This document shows, piece by piece, positions 18,977-28,947 of a stretch of 64,000 nt of DNA. The translations under genes were made by a program, and so were the position numbers. The notes under the pieces are model-generated. The model was not told the origin of the DNA and made no database searches. It saw only the letters and a list, made by a program, of their open reading frames with translations. Positions within the stretch are counted from its first letter, which is position 1, and the number at the start of each line of letters is the position of its first letter. Origin of the DNA: Anaerolineae bacterium (lineage in GTDB: Bacteria > Chloroflexota > Anaerolineae > Aggregatilineales > Phototrophicaceae); contig JALHOR010000002.1 of assembly GCA_022842885.1 (NCBI GenBank), positions 1 to 64,000 of the forward strand. Reading direction: 5' to 3'.

Positions 18977-19147
18977 TGTGAATTGTTATGCCATTTTTTC
19001 AGAATTTATGGTTGAATTAAACTAGGTTCTGTGAAGTTTATCACAACTAAAATTCTTCCGAATTTAAATTTCCTACTCAATGAGTGATTTATTACTCAGG
19101 CTTTTTGCAACGAAAAGCAACTATTTAAAGCATCAGAGGGACACTGT

Positions 19148-22100
19148 ATGAAGGCATTCTTTGATTTGGTAACGCGGCTGTCCATGCGTTTTCGCTGGTT
19201 GACGCTGGCGTTAGTCGTACTGGTGATGGTGGTCGGTACGGTGGCGGGGTTGGAATTGCAACAAGAATTATTGCCGCCGATTGAATTTCCCCAGACATTT
19301 ATTTTGGCAAATGCAGGCGGCATGACAGGCGAGCAAGTATTAACGGTTGTGACGGCACGCCTAGAAGCCGAATTAGCGACCATCCCAGAAATTGTGGATA
19401 TTTCATCTACAACGAATGGGGCATTTGGTGCGTTTATTGTTGCTGCGAATGATTTTGGGCTAAACCAAGAAAAATTGCGTCAGCGTATCCAAACCGCTTT
19501 GGATAAGGTGTGGTTCCCACAGCGGGCGATTCTCCCCGCTGATGGGCAGGATGGGCGTGAATTTGCTCAATCGCTGCTAAACGATTTTACACCAGAGATG
19601 CTGTTGTATTTTGCCAAAGCCAACCCCACTTTCTTGTTCCAGTTATCCCCAGAATTATGGGCAGCCCTGCCGGATGACACTGTGCAAGCCGGGATGGCGT
19701 ATTTGGCGCAGCAAGTTTCTGAGAGTACCAGTGCGAAAAGTGCGCTGCAAAGCCTGATTGAACAGGAATTTGTGCCGCAGTTAAACGCGCTGGATATTGT
19801 TGCTAGCGTTCAGATTAGTGGTGGACAAACGCTCCCAGAAGAAGGGGCAACACAAGTCGCTGCTGCGCCTGTAGAGGGTGAACAACGGAGTTTGCTGCTG
19901 CAACTTTCTCCCAAGGTGTGGACGGTGGTCAAAGCCCGACTTGCTGGCGTAGATGCGCTGGATGAAAGTGCTATCGAAGTGCTGAAAGCAGTAGAAATTA
20001 CTGTGCCGGATGCTGCACCTGCGTTGCCGGAAAGTTGGCAAACTGAATATTTCCACGATGTGACCGATTTACAAGAAATGGGGTCGTTGGCGGCTTCGGT
20101 TGCGACGGTCTTAAATGATTTTCTGGAAACTGGTGAGATTGCGGGTGCGTTGGGACGGACGGACGATTTAACACCCGATACGCTTGCCCAAATGTTGGCG
20201 ATTGAACCTTCGCTCGTTGAATATTTTGAAGCAGACCATCTGGTGGCAATGTCACCAGAGGTATTTGCTGCTCTGCCTGCTGAATTCATTGCTGGTTTAG
20301 ATAGTTTTACTCGTGATGAATTGGCAGCGAAAGCCTTGGCAGAAAGCATCACGGGCGAAGTGGCAGATATTCCACCAGCACGTCTTCCGGCGGCATGGCG
20401 TATTTCCCCGCCGCAGTTGTTATCGTTTAGCTTTGCTGATATTCCTTTGGCGACCTTTAGTGTGTATAGCACGAGCGAAGGTGCCGCACAGGTGGCAGAT
20501 GCTGGCACAGGTGCTGAAACCAATTCAGAAGGTGGTGCTGGCGGTGGTGGCTTAACGGGATTATTGACGGCAATCGGCGGCATATTTGCCGGGGGCAATG
20601 CCGATAATGAATTGGCATTGGGTGATGCTTGGTCTGTTCTAGCGAATCGTCTCCAGTTTGCGAATCAGTCCTTAGAAACGGCTGATGATATTTTGACGCT
20701 AGGCAATGGTCAGGCATCGTCAGTATTAAACATCATGAATGCCAGTGTTCCCGCACAATTTACTGGCTATGAAATTCGTTTGCTTGATAATCTAACGCCA
20801 GCGATTGTTGCCTATTTTGCCGAACGAGAACCTGATTTTTACGCCAATTTGGATGCTGCGGTTTTGCTGAAATTTTCGCCGGAAGTATTACAAGCACTGC
20901 CCGATGATGTTCTCAGCACCCTTGATGCTGAAACTGCCGCGCAAGTACAGGCAATTGCCAACGGCGATTCACCATCGGCTGCGGCAGCTTTGGGGGATGC
21001 TGGCGGTAGTGTGACGATACCGGCTGACCCAACGGCTCCGGCATTAAATTCGCAGTGGCAAACCATCGCCCAATTTGTGCCGGGCGTAAAAGAACTGAAC
21101 AATGCCTATGATTTGTTCCGTTTTCCGAATGCGATTGGAACGCCGGGACAGTTTATCAACGGTCTATTTGAGTCACCGCAGGGGGCAAACTTCGCTCCGA
21201 ATCTTTTGGGCAATATGAGCGTTGAGGCATTTGCTTATATCGCAGAACAAGACCCCAACTTCATCAACGAATTGACTCCGCAGGCACTTGTATTGTTCTC
21301 GCAGGATGTTTTTAACACCTTGCCGGAAGATGCCCAGAAACGCGCCAAAGAAGGGGAACGTTTCCGTCCGACGACAACCGTCACGCGCACCAATGGTAAT
21401 CCGAGTTTATTGGTGACGGTTTTCAAAAATGGTGATGCCAACACCGTAGAAGCCTTCTATCAAGTCAAAGAACTGATGGATGAACTGGATGCTCGTGATG
21501 AAGCGATTGGTGTCTCAATTGCTTTTGAACAATCTAGCTTTATCGAAGAATCCATCGCCGGGGTGATTAAAGAGGGGACATTGGGCGCCTTATTCGCCAT
21601 TATTGTCATCCTCATCTTCCTGAGTGGTGGTGTTTGGCGGCGAACCGGACGCAATATGACGGGTATCGTCCTGATTGTTATTTTTACTATCGCCTTTGCG
21701 ATTGTGATTTTCGGCAATTTAGCGGCGAATAATGGCGATTTCGGCGCAGCATTCTACAATGCGGATGTCTTGCTGCGGGCGCTGACATTGATGGGGATTG
21801 GGGCGGGGTTATTTATTTTGTTATTCCCCGGTCAATTGCCGTATCCTTCGTGGCGCAGCACGTTGGTCATTGGGGTGAGTATCCCATTATCGGTCTTTGC
21901 AGCGTTAGCCATGATGCATTGGATACCGCCGGTTGTGAATAATGCTTTGGCGGGATCAGCCGAATCATCATCTTTCCTAACGTTTATGCTGCGCCTGTTC
22001 CCCCAGAGCATCACGCTCAACATCATGACGCTTTCTGGGCTGACTGTGGCAATTGGGCGCGTTGTGGATGACTCGATTGTGGTGCTGGAAAATATCTTCA

Positions 22101-23737
22101 AGCAGATTGAAACGGGCATGGATAAACGTGAAGCGATTTTATCCGGCACGCGCGATGTCTCGGTGGCTATTTTTGCGGCAACAGGCGTGACTGTGATTGT
22201 ATTCTTGCCGTTGGGTTTGACAGGCGGCTTGATTGGTGAATTCTTCTTGCCGTTTGGGCTGGCAGTCACGTATGCCCTGTTAGCGTCATTTGTGGTGGCG
22301 ATTACAGTTGTGCCAGTGTTGGCAGAATTGTTTATTCCCGCACACGATGTTCCCGAAGAAGGGGTCAGTTGGATGCAGCGCCTTTATACCCCTGCGCTGA
22401 ACTGGGTGCTGAAAAATAATGGCACGCGCTGGGTGATGATTGTCTTGGCGTTTGTATCCTTTGCTATCGGCGGAGCATTGTTTGCTGGGCGTCCATTTGC
22501 TTTTATTCCGGCATTGGGTGAGCCGCAGTTGGGCATCGCTGTTTCTATGCCCGCCGGAACGACCATTCTGGAAACCAATGCGCTGGTAGAACAACTTGAG
22601 GAATATTTGGAAGCGACTATCCCAGAAGACGAATTAATCACTATTCGTTCTATTGTTGGTGGTGGCGGTTTGGGCATTGAAGCACTCGTGGGTGGCGGTG
22701 GTGGCGTGTCTGAAAATGCGGCTGATATTACTGTTGGGATTGAATCGCAAGAAGTTCTGGAAGAACTAACGCCCGAAATTCGTGCCAAAGCTGAAGAAAT
22801 TTTTGGGGTAGACAACGCGGTAGTCTCTGCCGCGACAATTTCCAGCCAAGGTTTTGGTGGGTTTGAAGTGGTGTTGGCAGGACCTGACCAAGAAGTATTA
22901 GAGGCACTCGACGCGCAGATTATCGCTGCCCTGAGTGAAGTTGAAGGATTAACGAATGTCAGCAGCAATCTAACATTGGCAAGTGCCGGAGGCGATGCGG
23001 TAACGTATATTCGCACCAATCAATCGCCAGCAGTCGAATATACGGCTGAAATCGAGTCGGATGATACGATTGGCGTGACCAGCCGTGCTTTAGAATCAGT
23101 TCGTGCCAAAATAGAACTGCCGGAAGGGGTGACACTTGGACAAGGGTTCAACAGCCAACTCCAATCCGAAGGCTTTAGTGGTGTCTTTGTGGCGATGGGC
23201 ATTGCTATTTTAATCGTGATTGTGATTTTGGTAGTGCTGTTCGGCTCACCGATTTATTGGTTGGCGATTATCCTCAGCATTTTGGTTGCCCCGGTGGGTG
23301 CAGCCGTAGCACTGACTGTCACAGACCGCGTATTGGGTATTTCGGCGCTCATTGGGTTGTTGATGCTGTTAGGGCTAGTGGTGACAAATGCTGTCGTGTT
23401 GATTGACCGCGTGGGTGCTAATCGTTATGAACGCAAAATGCCGCTGCGCGAATCGCTCATGGAAGGCGGCAATCGCCGTGTTCGCCCGATTTTGATGACG
23501 GCGCTGGCAACCATTATTGCGCTGATTCCGTTAGCAATGGGGTTATCTAAAGGTGCCATTATTGCATCGGAATTGGGGACAGTCGTGATTGGCGGGATTA
23601 TCAGCAGCACTTTGTTGACGTTGTTGGTAACACCTGCGGCATATTATCTGTTGACGCCCTTGCATGAAGGTATTGCGGGTTTATTTGGGCGGCGCACAAC
23701 AGCCAATACACAGAATACACCTGATAAACGAAAATAA
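19148..23737 (+). CDS. RND-family transporter with a large repeat-bearing insertion
   Basis: 1529 residues, about 500 more than a normal AcrB/MdtB-type RND protein. N-terminal helix RWLTLALVVLVMVVG, then the first porter domain (ELLPPIEFPQTF). The membrane core is clear from residue 800: GRVVDDSIVVLENIF carries the proton-relay aspartates, then PLGLTGGLIGEFFLPFG, and the second half ends with GLLMLLGLVVTNAVVLIDR. Residues about 130-740 are extra and contain four copies of a ~42-residue motif (near 146, 340, 547 and 687) of the form LTPxxLxYFAxxxPxF...LxxFSPEVxxALPxD, with a Gly/Ala linker around 450-480. Such insertions would sit outside the membrane. Substrate unknown; no membrane-fusion or outer-membrane partner is adjacent. 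GAGGG precedes the ATG. Confidence 0.9.
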   Translation: MKAFFDLVTRLSMRFRWLTLALVVLVMVVGTVAGLELQQELLPPIEFPQTFILANAGGMTGEQVLTVVTARLEAELATIPEIVDISSTTNGAFGAFIVAANDFGLNQEKLRQRIQTALDKVWFPQRAILPADGQDGREFAQSLLNDFTPEMLLYFAKANPTFLFQLSPELWAALPDDTVQAGMAYLAQQVSESTSAKSALQSLIEQEFVPQLNALDIVASVQISGGQTLPEEGATQVAAAPVEGEQRSLLLQLSPKVWTVVKARLAGVDALDESAIEVLKAVEITVPDAAPALPESWQTEYFHDVTDLQEMGSLAASVATVLNDFLETGEIAGALGRTDDLTPDTLAQMLAIEPSLVEYFEADHLVAMSPEVFAALPAEFIAGLDSFTRDELAAKALAESITGEVADIPPARLPAAWRISPPQLLSFSFADIPLATFSVYSTSEGAAQVADAGTGAETNSEGGAGGGGLTGLLTAIGGIFAGGNADNELALGDAWSVLANRLQFANQSLETADDILTLGNGQASSVLNIMNASVPAQFTGYEIRLLDNLTPAIVAYFAEREPDFYANLDAAVLLKFSPEVLQALPDDVLSTLDAETAAQVQAIANGDSPSAAAALGDAGGSVTIPADPTAPALNSQWQTIAQFVPGVKELNNAYDLFRFPNAIGTPGQFINGLFESPQGANFAPNLLGNMSVEAFAYIAEQDPNFINELTPQALVLFSQDVFNTLPEDAQKRAKEGERFRPTTTVTRTNGNPSLLVTVFKNGDANTVEAFYQVKELMDELDARDEAIGVSIAFEQSSFIEESIAGVIKEGTLGALFAIIVILIFLSGGVWRRTGRNMTGIVLIVIFTIAFAIVIFGNLAANNGDFGAAFYNADVLLRALTLMGIGAGLFILLFPGQLPYPSWRSTLVIGVSIPLSVFAALAMMHWIPPVVNNALAGSAESSSFLTFMLRLFPQSITLNIMTLSGLTVAIGRVVDDSIVVLENIFKQIETGMDKREAILSGTRDVSVAIFAATGVTVIVFLPLGLTGGLIGEFFLPFGLAVTYALLASFVVAITVVPVLAELFIPAHDVPEEGVSWMQRLYTPALNWVLKNNGTRWVMIVLAFVSFAIGGALFAGRPFAFIPALGEPQLGIAVSMPAGTTILETNALVEQLEEYLEATIPEDELITIRSIVGGGGLGIEALVGGGGGVSENAADITVGIESQEVLEELTPEIRAKAEEIFGVDNAVVSAATISSQGFGGFEVVLAGPDQEVLEALDAQIIAALSEVEGLTNVSSNLTLASAGGDAVTYIRTNQSPAVEYTAEIESDDTIGVTSRALESVRAKIELPEGVTLGQGFNSQLQSEGFSGVFVAMGIAILIVIVILVVLFGSPIYWLAIILSILVAPVGAAVALTVTDRVLGISALIGLLMLLGLVVTNAVVLIDRVGANRYERKMPLRESLMEGGNRRVRPILMTALATIIALIPLAMGLSKGAIIASELGTVVIGGIISSTLLTLLVTPAAYYLLTPLHEGIAGLFGRRTTANTQNTPDKRK

Positions 23738-23758
23738 ATTAGCGTACAACCTCTAATT

Positions 23759-23791
23759 AAAAAGGACGCCCTGTGTAGGTGCGTCCTTTTT
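23759..23791. terminator. bidirectional terminator between the RND gene and the oxoamine synthase
   Basis: A perfect 11-bp stem AAAAAGGACGC / GCGTCCTTTTT with an 11-base loop between two convergent genes; A/T flanks provide T tracts on both strands. Confidence 0.92.
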
Positions 23792-23819
23792 GATTTTACA
23801 TCGTGTTGAAAACGAGTGC

Positions 23820-25034
23820 TTAGGCGGGTTCTCTGGTTGGGATTAAATCGAGCCGTTCTCCCACCTCTTTGAATGCGATTAATGCCCGGTCAAGATGTTC
23901 ATAGGTGTGTGTTGCCATATAACTGGTTCGCAAAAGGCAGGCATTGGGTGGGGTTGCGGGCGGAATAACCGGATTAGTATAAACACCTGCTTCAATGAGC
24001 GCCGCCCATGTTATGCCTGTGAGGTATTGTTCACCGATGATGACGGGAATAATGGGGGTGACACTGTTGCCCGTATTAAAACCGAGTTCTTGCAAATTGC
24101 GACGCATATAATCGGCATTTTGCCAAGTGCGTTCAACATGCTTTGGTTCGTTTTCGATAATATCTAGGGCTGCCAACACAGCAGCGGCATTCGGTGCTGG
24201 TAAAGCAGCCGAGAACATTAATGGTCTAGCATGGTGTTGAATATAATGGATGGCATCGGCAGAACCGGCGATAAACCCACCAATTGAGGCGAAACTTTTG
24301 CTAAAGGTTCCCATGATTAAATCAACATCGTCTGTTACGCCAAACTGAAAGGCTGTGCCGCGCCCTTTGCCAGTCACACCGACACCATGAGCGTCATCCA
24401 GCAGCAAACGCGCATTATGATGTTTGCAGATTTCGATAATTTGTGGCACAGGCGCTAAATCGCCACCCATGCTATAAACACCGTCAATGATGACAAGTTT
24501 ACCGGCATCATCAGGAATTTTGCTCAATACACGGTCTAAATCGTCAACATCATTGTGTTTAAAGCGTTTCATTTCCCCGCGTGACATCATAACGCCATCT
24601 ACAGTACTGGCATGTGCCTCTTTATCGAGGATAGCATAATCGCCTTTGCCAAGAATTGCCGTAACAGTGCCGACATTGGTTTGATAGCCTGTAGAAAAAA
24701 CAAGAGCCGCCTCTTTGTTGACAAAACGTGCCAAACGGCGTTCCAATTCCAGATGCAGTTCAAGGGTGCCATTTAAGAAACGTGACCCGGTTACGCTTGT
24801 GCCGTAGCGATGGAGTGCCTCTTCAGCAGCACCACGCACGCGAGGGTCTGTGGTTAGCCCCAGATAATTGTTGGAACCTAACATCACCACGTCTTTGCCT
24901 TCAAAAGTGGCTGTAACCCCTTCAGAATCGCTTAATGCTCGGAAAAAGGGATAAATTCCCATTTTCATTGCTTCTTTAGCTTCAGTGAATCCGCCTATTT
25001 TGTCAAATAAGTCCGCCACTTTGGTTACTCCCAT
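23820..25034 (-). CDS. PLP-dependent alpha-oxoamine synthase (KBL/AONS/SPT-like)
   Basis: 404 residues. Fold type I aminotransferase that condenses an amino acid with an acyl-CoA with loss of CO2. Motifs: SNNYLGLTTDPRV (about 53), HRYGTSVTGSRFLNGT (about 76-90), the PLP-contacting DDAHGVGVTGKGRG and the Schiff-base Lys in TFSKSFASIGGF (about 246). Family members make 8-amino-7-oxononanoate (biotin), 2-amino-3-ketobutyrate (threonine) or 3-ketosphinganine. No biotin, threonine dehydrogenase or sphingolipid gene is next to it, so the substrate stays open. The extended N-terminus with FFRALSDSEGVTATFEGKDV is frequent in the CoA-lipid type of the family. Confidence 0.88.
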   Translation of the reverse strand: MGVTKVADLFDKIGGFTEAKEAMKMGIYPFFRALSDSEGVTATFEGKDVVMLGSNNYLGLTTDPRVRGAAEEALHRYGTSVTGSRFLNGTLELHLELERRLARFVNKEAALVFSTGYQTNVGTVTAILGKGDYAILDKEAHASTVDGVMMSRGEMKRFKHNDVDDLDRVLSKIPDDAGKLVIIDGVYSMGGDLAPVPQIIEICKHHNARLLLDDAHGVGVTGKGRGTAFQFGVTDDVDLIMGTFSKSFASIGGFIAGSADAIHYIQHHARPLMFSAALPAPNAAAVLAALDIIENEPKHVERTWQNADYMRRNLQELGFNTGNSVTPIIPVIIGEQYLTGITWAALIEAGVYTNPVIPPATPPNACLLRTSYMATHTYEHLDRALIAFKEVGERLDLIPTREPA

Positions 25035-25248
25035 CTATCGCCTGAATATATATGAATATTGATCGCGGAATACTTCCGTTGTTGAGTCCGATACGCTTAG
25101 AATGATAACAGTGTAGCAATGATTTATAACTTTCACAACGACTTGTATTTCAGAACCCCTATTTGTGAAAATGGTTACTTGCATATCGGAAATTAATTGC
25201 GCTAGAATAGGCAGTGTTGAGATAAGAGGCACAGGAGAAGGTGTTCGT

Positions 25249-25497
25249 ATGTCTGGTTTGACTTTGAAACGGCTGATTGTCGTGGCAGTATCGCAAGTGC
25301 TGGGCGCAATACTGACGGTTTTGTTGGTGGGACCCGGCTTTGATATATTGGGTGTTTTGTTACAAATTCCGGCAATTCGTGGGATTAGCACGGCGACTTA
25401 TGGGTCGCTGTATTTTCTGGCGACTTCTATTCCGATAGGGCTTACCATTATGATTTGGATGGATCAATTTGTTGATACCCGCATCCTGCCAGATTAA
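25249..25497 (+). CDS. small two-helix membrane protein
   Basis: 82 residues from ATG 25249, with AGGAG 11 bases upstream. Two hydrophobic helices (LIVVAVSQVLGAILTVLLV and YFLATSIPIGLTIMIWM) joined by a short loop with a Gly-Pro-Gly turn; short charged C-terminus (DQFVDTRILPD). No family is recognised. It is a monocistronic unit with its own terminator. The ribosome site, the clean membrane pattern and the terminator support a real gene. Confidence 0.7.
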   Translation: MSGLTLKRLIVVAVSQVLGAILTVLLVGPGFDILGVLLQIPAIRGISTATYGSLYFLATSIPIGLTIMIWMDQFVDTRILPD

Positions 25498-25519
25498 TTG
25501 ATTTGAATTGGATTTATCA

Positions 25520-25546
25520 AAAACCCGCTTTGATGCGGGTTTTTTG
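25520..25546. terminator. terminator between the small membrane protein and the polysaccharide deacetylase
   Basis: AAAACCCGC / GCGGGTTTT with a 6-base loop and a TTTTTTG run, placed between convergent genes; functional in both directions. Confidence 0.9.
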
Positions 25547-25550
25547 TTGC

Positions 25551-26351
25551 TCAGAAATTTTTTAGCAAGTGAGCTAATCCAGCAACACCGGTTTCGTTGG
25601 TAATTCGCAAGCGCGGTAGTTCATAATAATTGTCGGTGGTGTGTAATGTTCCGGGTTGGGTTGTGACAGCACGTAAAATGTCGGTCGTTTGTAGCGTTTC
25701 TAGTGTACGAACGTCATATTTTCCACCTGGAAAACAAAAAAAGCGGGTTTGCTGGTTGGTGTGGGCGTTTAAACTCTCGATGCTTCCTAAAATTTCGTGA
25801 ACCAAAAATTCATAACTGCGTCCGCGCAAATCGGGATGTGTTTTGGTATGAGATTCCATTTGCATATCTGCTGCTGCCATCGCTTGGATTTGTTCCCAAG
25901 TCATATAACCGGGGGCAGCCCGGTCAGCAAATTCTGTGATAATAAAAAATGTTCCGGTATAGCCAGCCTTTTGTAAGAGTGGAAAAGCTGCTGTAAAGTG
26001 GTCGGTATAGCCATCATCAAAGGTTAAAATCACGGGTTTTGGGGGTAAGGGTGCGCCGATCATAAGGGCATCATGTAATGCATGGAGAGAAATAGTGTCG
26101 TATTTTTCGGCACGGAGATAGGCAAGGTGTTGTTCAAATAGATTAGGATCTAAGGATAGGTTGATACGATAAATGTCGGCATTCGGTGGCGGCGGACTGA
26201 TATAGTGATACATCAAGATGGGAACACGCACGCGGCGCAGCGTGCCATCGCCAGCAATCACAGGTATAGGATTATCCGCATGAATGATAGGTACATGCGA
26301 AAGACAACACAGCAAAAGACTTATTCCCAAAATCAAGATATTATTTCGCAT
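25551..26351 (-). CDS. secreted polysaccharide deacetylase (NodB/CE4 family)
   Basis: 266 residues with a signal peptide (ILILGISLLLCCLSHVPIIHA). The NodB domain is complete: motif 1 TFDDGYTDHF (about residues 113-122) gives the catalytic Asp and metal Asp, motif 2 SHTKTHPDL gives the two metal histidines, and FFCFPGGKYD gives the substrate-groove Arg/Pro motif variant. These enzymes remove N-acetyl groups from chitin-like polymers or peptidoglycan outside the membrane. The N-terminal PILMYHYIS segment is typical of the secreted PgdA/YadE-like subgroup. Convergent with the small membrane gene and divergent from the CobW-family gene. Confidence 0.92.
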   Translation of the reverse strand: MRNNILILGISLLLCCLSHVPIIHADNPIPVIAGDGTLRRVRVPILMYHYISPPPPNADIYRINLSLDPNLFEQHLAYLRAEKYDTISLHALHDALMIGAPLPPKPVILTFDDGYTDHFTAAFPLLQKAGYTGTFFIITEFADRAAPGYMTWEQIQAMAAADMQMESHTKTHPDLRGRSYEFLVHEILGSIESLNAHTNQQTRFFCFPGGKYDVRTLETLQTTDILRAVTTQPGTLHTTDNYYELPRLRITNETGVAGLAHLLKNF

Positions 26352-26369
26352 AGTCAGTAAACAAATAGA

Positions 26370-26398
26370 CTGAAAATTGTATGGATAACCCGTATAAT
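26370..26398 (+). promoter_or_regulatory. likely promoter of the CobW-family gene
   Basis: CTGAAA at 26370-26375, a 17-base spacer and a perfect TATAAT at 26393-26398, 40 bases before the start codon. Confidence 0.45.
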
Positions 26399-26438
26399 GC
26401 TTTACATTATCGCCAACTTATCATAGAGGTTTACAACG

Positions 26439-27491
26439 ATGATTTCTAGTTCGCGTATACCCTTAACCATCATTACGGGTTTTTTGGGAGCAGGTAAAAC
26501 AACCTTGCTTAATCATATTTTGCATGGTCAGCATGGTCAACGAATTGCGGTACTCGTCAACGATTTTGGTGCGGTTAATATTGATGCTCGCCTAATTGTT
26601 GGTGTTCAAGGGGAGATGGTAAGTTTAGCGAATGGTTGTATTTGCTGCACTATTCAAGGGGATTTGTTGGCAGCAGTAGAAAATCTATTGAACCAAGCTG
26701 AACCGCCCGAATATCTTATTGTGGAAACCAGTGGTGTCTCTGACCCGGCACAGATTGTTCTAACATTTGCGCGTTCAGCTTTACAGCATAAGGTTTGGAT
26801 TGATGGTATTTTAACGGTTGTAGATGCCGAGCAGTTTTTATCTTTATCAGGACAACAGAAAACATTGGCACAAGGGCAGGTGAAAGCGGGGGATATTATC
26901 ATCTTGAACAAAACTGATTTGATTCAAGAAGCCGAGTTGGAGACCATTCGGCACTGGATTCGTGGTTTTGTTCCACAAGCACGGATTTTGGAAACCTCAT
27001 TTGCCCAAGTACCATTAGAAATCATGACCAGTATCAATCTTGATAGAACAAAAAATTTGCCAAGTGGTAGTGACCTAGATATTCATGTTCATGCTGTGAA
27101 TGATGACCATCATGACCATGACCATAGTTTAGTGTTTAATACTTGGTATTGGCAGAGCAATAACCCTGTAAAATTGTCGGCACTGCGACAGGTTTTAGAA
27201 GAATTGCCTTTAACTATCTTTAGGGCAAAAGGGGTTGTTTATCTAAATGAGATGCCAGATAAAAAGAGTGTGGTGCAAGTCGTCGGTAAACGAATTAGCC
27301 TAACCTTGGGGGATGATTGGGGTGATGTTCAGCCATTTAATGAGATAGTTGTCATTGGTGAGGAAGGTAGTTTGGATACGATTGTTTTACAAACACAATT
27401 TGATAATTGTAAAGTTGGTGCTGTTGCCGCGCCTGAAGCAGCGCAATGGGTGGGAAATGTTCTGCGTTGGTTACGGGTGAAAAAGCCATGA
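26439..27491 (+). CDS. CobW/COG0523-family GTPase (metal chaperone)
   Basis: 350 residues. G-domain with Walker A GFLGAGKTTL (about 15-24), the metal-binding CxCC motif in NGCICCTIQGDL (about 70-75), switch VETSGVSDPAQI and the NKTD base-recognition motif. A His/Asp-rich stretch (DIHVHAVNDDHHDHDHS, about 215-231) precedes the CobW C-terminal domain. Family members load Zn or Co into target enzymes. The histidine stretch argues for a zinc-type member, but no Zur box or client gene is seen next to it, so the metal is inferred. A promoter candidate lies 40 bases upstream. Confidence 0.92.
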   Translation: MISSSRIPLTIITGFLGAGKTTLLNHILHGQHGQRIAVLVNDFGAVNIDARLIVGVQGEMVSLANGCICCTIQGDLLAAVENLLNQAEPPEYLIVETSGVSDPAQIVLTFARSALQHKVWIDGILTVVDAEQFLSLSGQQKTLAQGQVKAGDIIILNKTDLIQEAELETIRHWIRGFVPQARILETSFAQVPLEIMTSINLDRTKNLPSGSDLDIHVHAVNDDHHDHDHSLVFNTWYWQSNNPVKLSALRQVLEELPLTIFRAKGVVYLNEMPDKKSVVQVVGKRISLTLGDDWGDVQPFNEIVVIGEEGSLDTIVLQTQFDNCKVGAVAAPEAAQWVGNVLRWLRVKKP

Positions 27492-27642
27492 AAACGCTAT
27501 AGATATAGCCAGTATTTTTTCGCGTAGTCAATAACCACTAAAGCATTTTAAATATTAAATTCTGTTAAGTATCTGTACCAAATTTCACAAAAAGACAGCA
27601 ACCGATAGGTTTTGAAAGTTTTTCCATGCTAGATTTAGCAGC

Positions 27643-28947
27643 ATGGACACGAAAAAATCATCTCGACTCGCTGAATTCTACAAACGCTCCATTGAAGAGC
27701 GCCTCCATATTGTAGCTGATTGGTCTAATCTTTCAGTTGATGATATTGAGGTGCTGAAAAACATCGGTAGCTTTGATACCACCCAAGCCAATCATATGAT
27801 TGAGAATGTTATCAGCATTCATGGTTTGCCTTTAGGTATTGCTACAAACTTCCTTATTAATCACCATGATTACCTCATTCCAATGGTTATTGAAGAACCA
27901 TCAGTAGTAGCTGCGGTGAGCAACGCTGCAAAAATGTTTCGTGCTGGAGGTGGTTTTACAACCAGCAGTGATGACCCCGTTATGATTGGACAAATTCAGG
28001 TTTTGGATGTTTTGGATATTGAGACAGCTAAAAATAATATTTTAGCTGCTAAAGCTATGCTGCTGGCAGAAGCTGACAAAACAGGAGGTAGCATCGTCAA
28101 ACGGGGTGGCGGTGCAAGAGATATTGAAGTTCGGATTATTCCAAATACCTCTATCGGAACAATGCTAATTGTGCATTTGCTCTTCGATACTCGTGATGCG
28201 ATGGGAGCAAATGCTATCAACACCGCCGTTGAACATCTGGCACCCTTCATCGAAGAATTAACAGGTGGACGGGTTAATTTGCGTATCTTGAGCAATCTCA
28301 CCGATAAACGCAAAGCCCGCGCTGAAGGCATGATTCCAGCCAGTGAACTCACCAGAGGTAATATCACAGGTGAACAGGCTGTAAAATCCATTATCGAAGC
28401 TGGTATTTTCGCAGAAGTTGACCCTTATCGGGCTGTCACACACAACAAAGGCATTATGAACGGCATTGATGCTGTTGTGCTTGCCACAGGCAACGATTGG
28501 CGTGCTATTGAAGCTGGCGCTCACGCCTTCGCTGCGCGTGACGGGCAGTATCGAAGTTTAACGCGGTGGTGGCAAGATGATGATGGCAATCTGTGTGGTG
28601 CGATTGAATTGCCATTAGCCGTTGGGATTGTGGGCGGGGCAACGAGAGTACATCCCACCGCGCAAGTAGCAATGAAAATCTTGAATGTCCAATCGGCACA
28701 GGAATTAGCGGAGGTGATGGCAGCGGTTGGACTGGCACAAAATCTAGCAGCAATGCGAGCATTAGCAACGGAAGGTATTCAGCAAGGACATATGCGAATG
28801 CACGCTAAACAATTGGCAGTCGCTGCGGGGGCAGTGGGCGATCAAGTTGCCCAAATTGTGCAGCAGATGAGCGATGAAAAGAATATTCGTCTGGAACGAG
28901 CAAAAGAATTGGTACACCAACTCAATGGAGCAGACCATGACTCATAA
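27643..28947 (+). CDS. mvaA: hydroxymethylglutaryl-CoA reductase, class II
   Basis: 434 residues, the length of class II (bacterial) HMG-CoA reductase. Catalytic residues are all visible: Glu in [11 protein letters not shown] (about 84), [11 protein letters not shown], Lys in THNKGIMNG, Asp in [12 protein letters not shown], and His in [15 protein letters not shown] near the C-terminus. It reduces HMG-CoA to mevalonate. It opens a five-gene set with HMG-CoA synthase, thiolase homologue and DUF35 parts, a layout also found in archaea. The frame overlaps the next gene by 11 bases. The cofactor (NADH or NADPH) cannot be read. Confidence 0.95.
   Translation: MDTKKSSRLAEFYKRSIEERLHIVADWSNLSVDDIEVLKNIGSFDTTQANHMIENVISIHGLPLGIATNFLINHHDYLIPMVIEEPSVVAAVSNAAKMFRAGGGFTTSSDDPVMIGQIQVLDVLDIETAKNNILAAKAMLLAEADKTGGSIVKRGGGARDIEVRIIPNTSIGTMLIVHLLFDTRDAMGANAINTAVEHLAPFIEELTGGRVNLRILSNLTDKRKARAEGMIPASELTRGNITGEQAVKSIIEAGIFAEVDPYRAVTHNKGIMNGIDAVVLATGNDWRAIEAGAHAFAARDGQYRSLTRWWQDDDGNLCGAIELPLAVGIVGGATRVHPTAQVAMKILNVQSAQELAEVMAAVGLAQNLAAMRALATEGIQQGHMRMHAKQLAVAAGAVGDQVAQIVQQMSDEKNIRLERAKELVHQLNGADHDS

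Noticed and set aside
19810-20598. 262-residue minus-strand frame inside the RND gene
   Set aside because: It is antisense to the repeat-bearing insertion and very Ser/Ala/Pro-rich, as expected for the shadow of a coding frame; no ribosome site or promoter is seen.
27061-27130. His-rich segment in the CobW-family gene as a histidine attenuator
   Set aside because: It is inside a large coding frame between the G-domain and CobW C-terminal domain, where such metal-binding stretches are normal.
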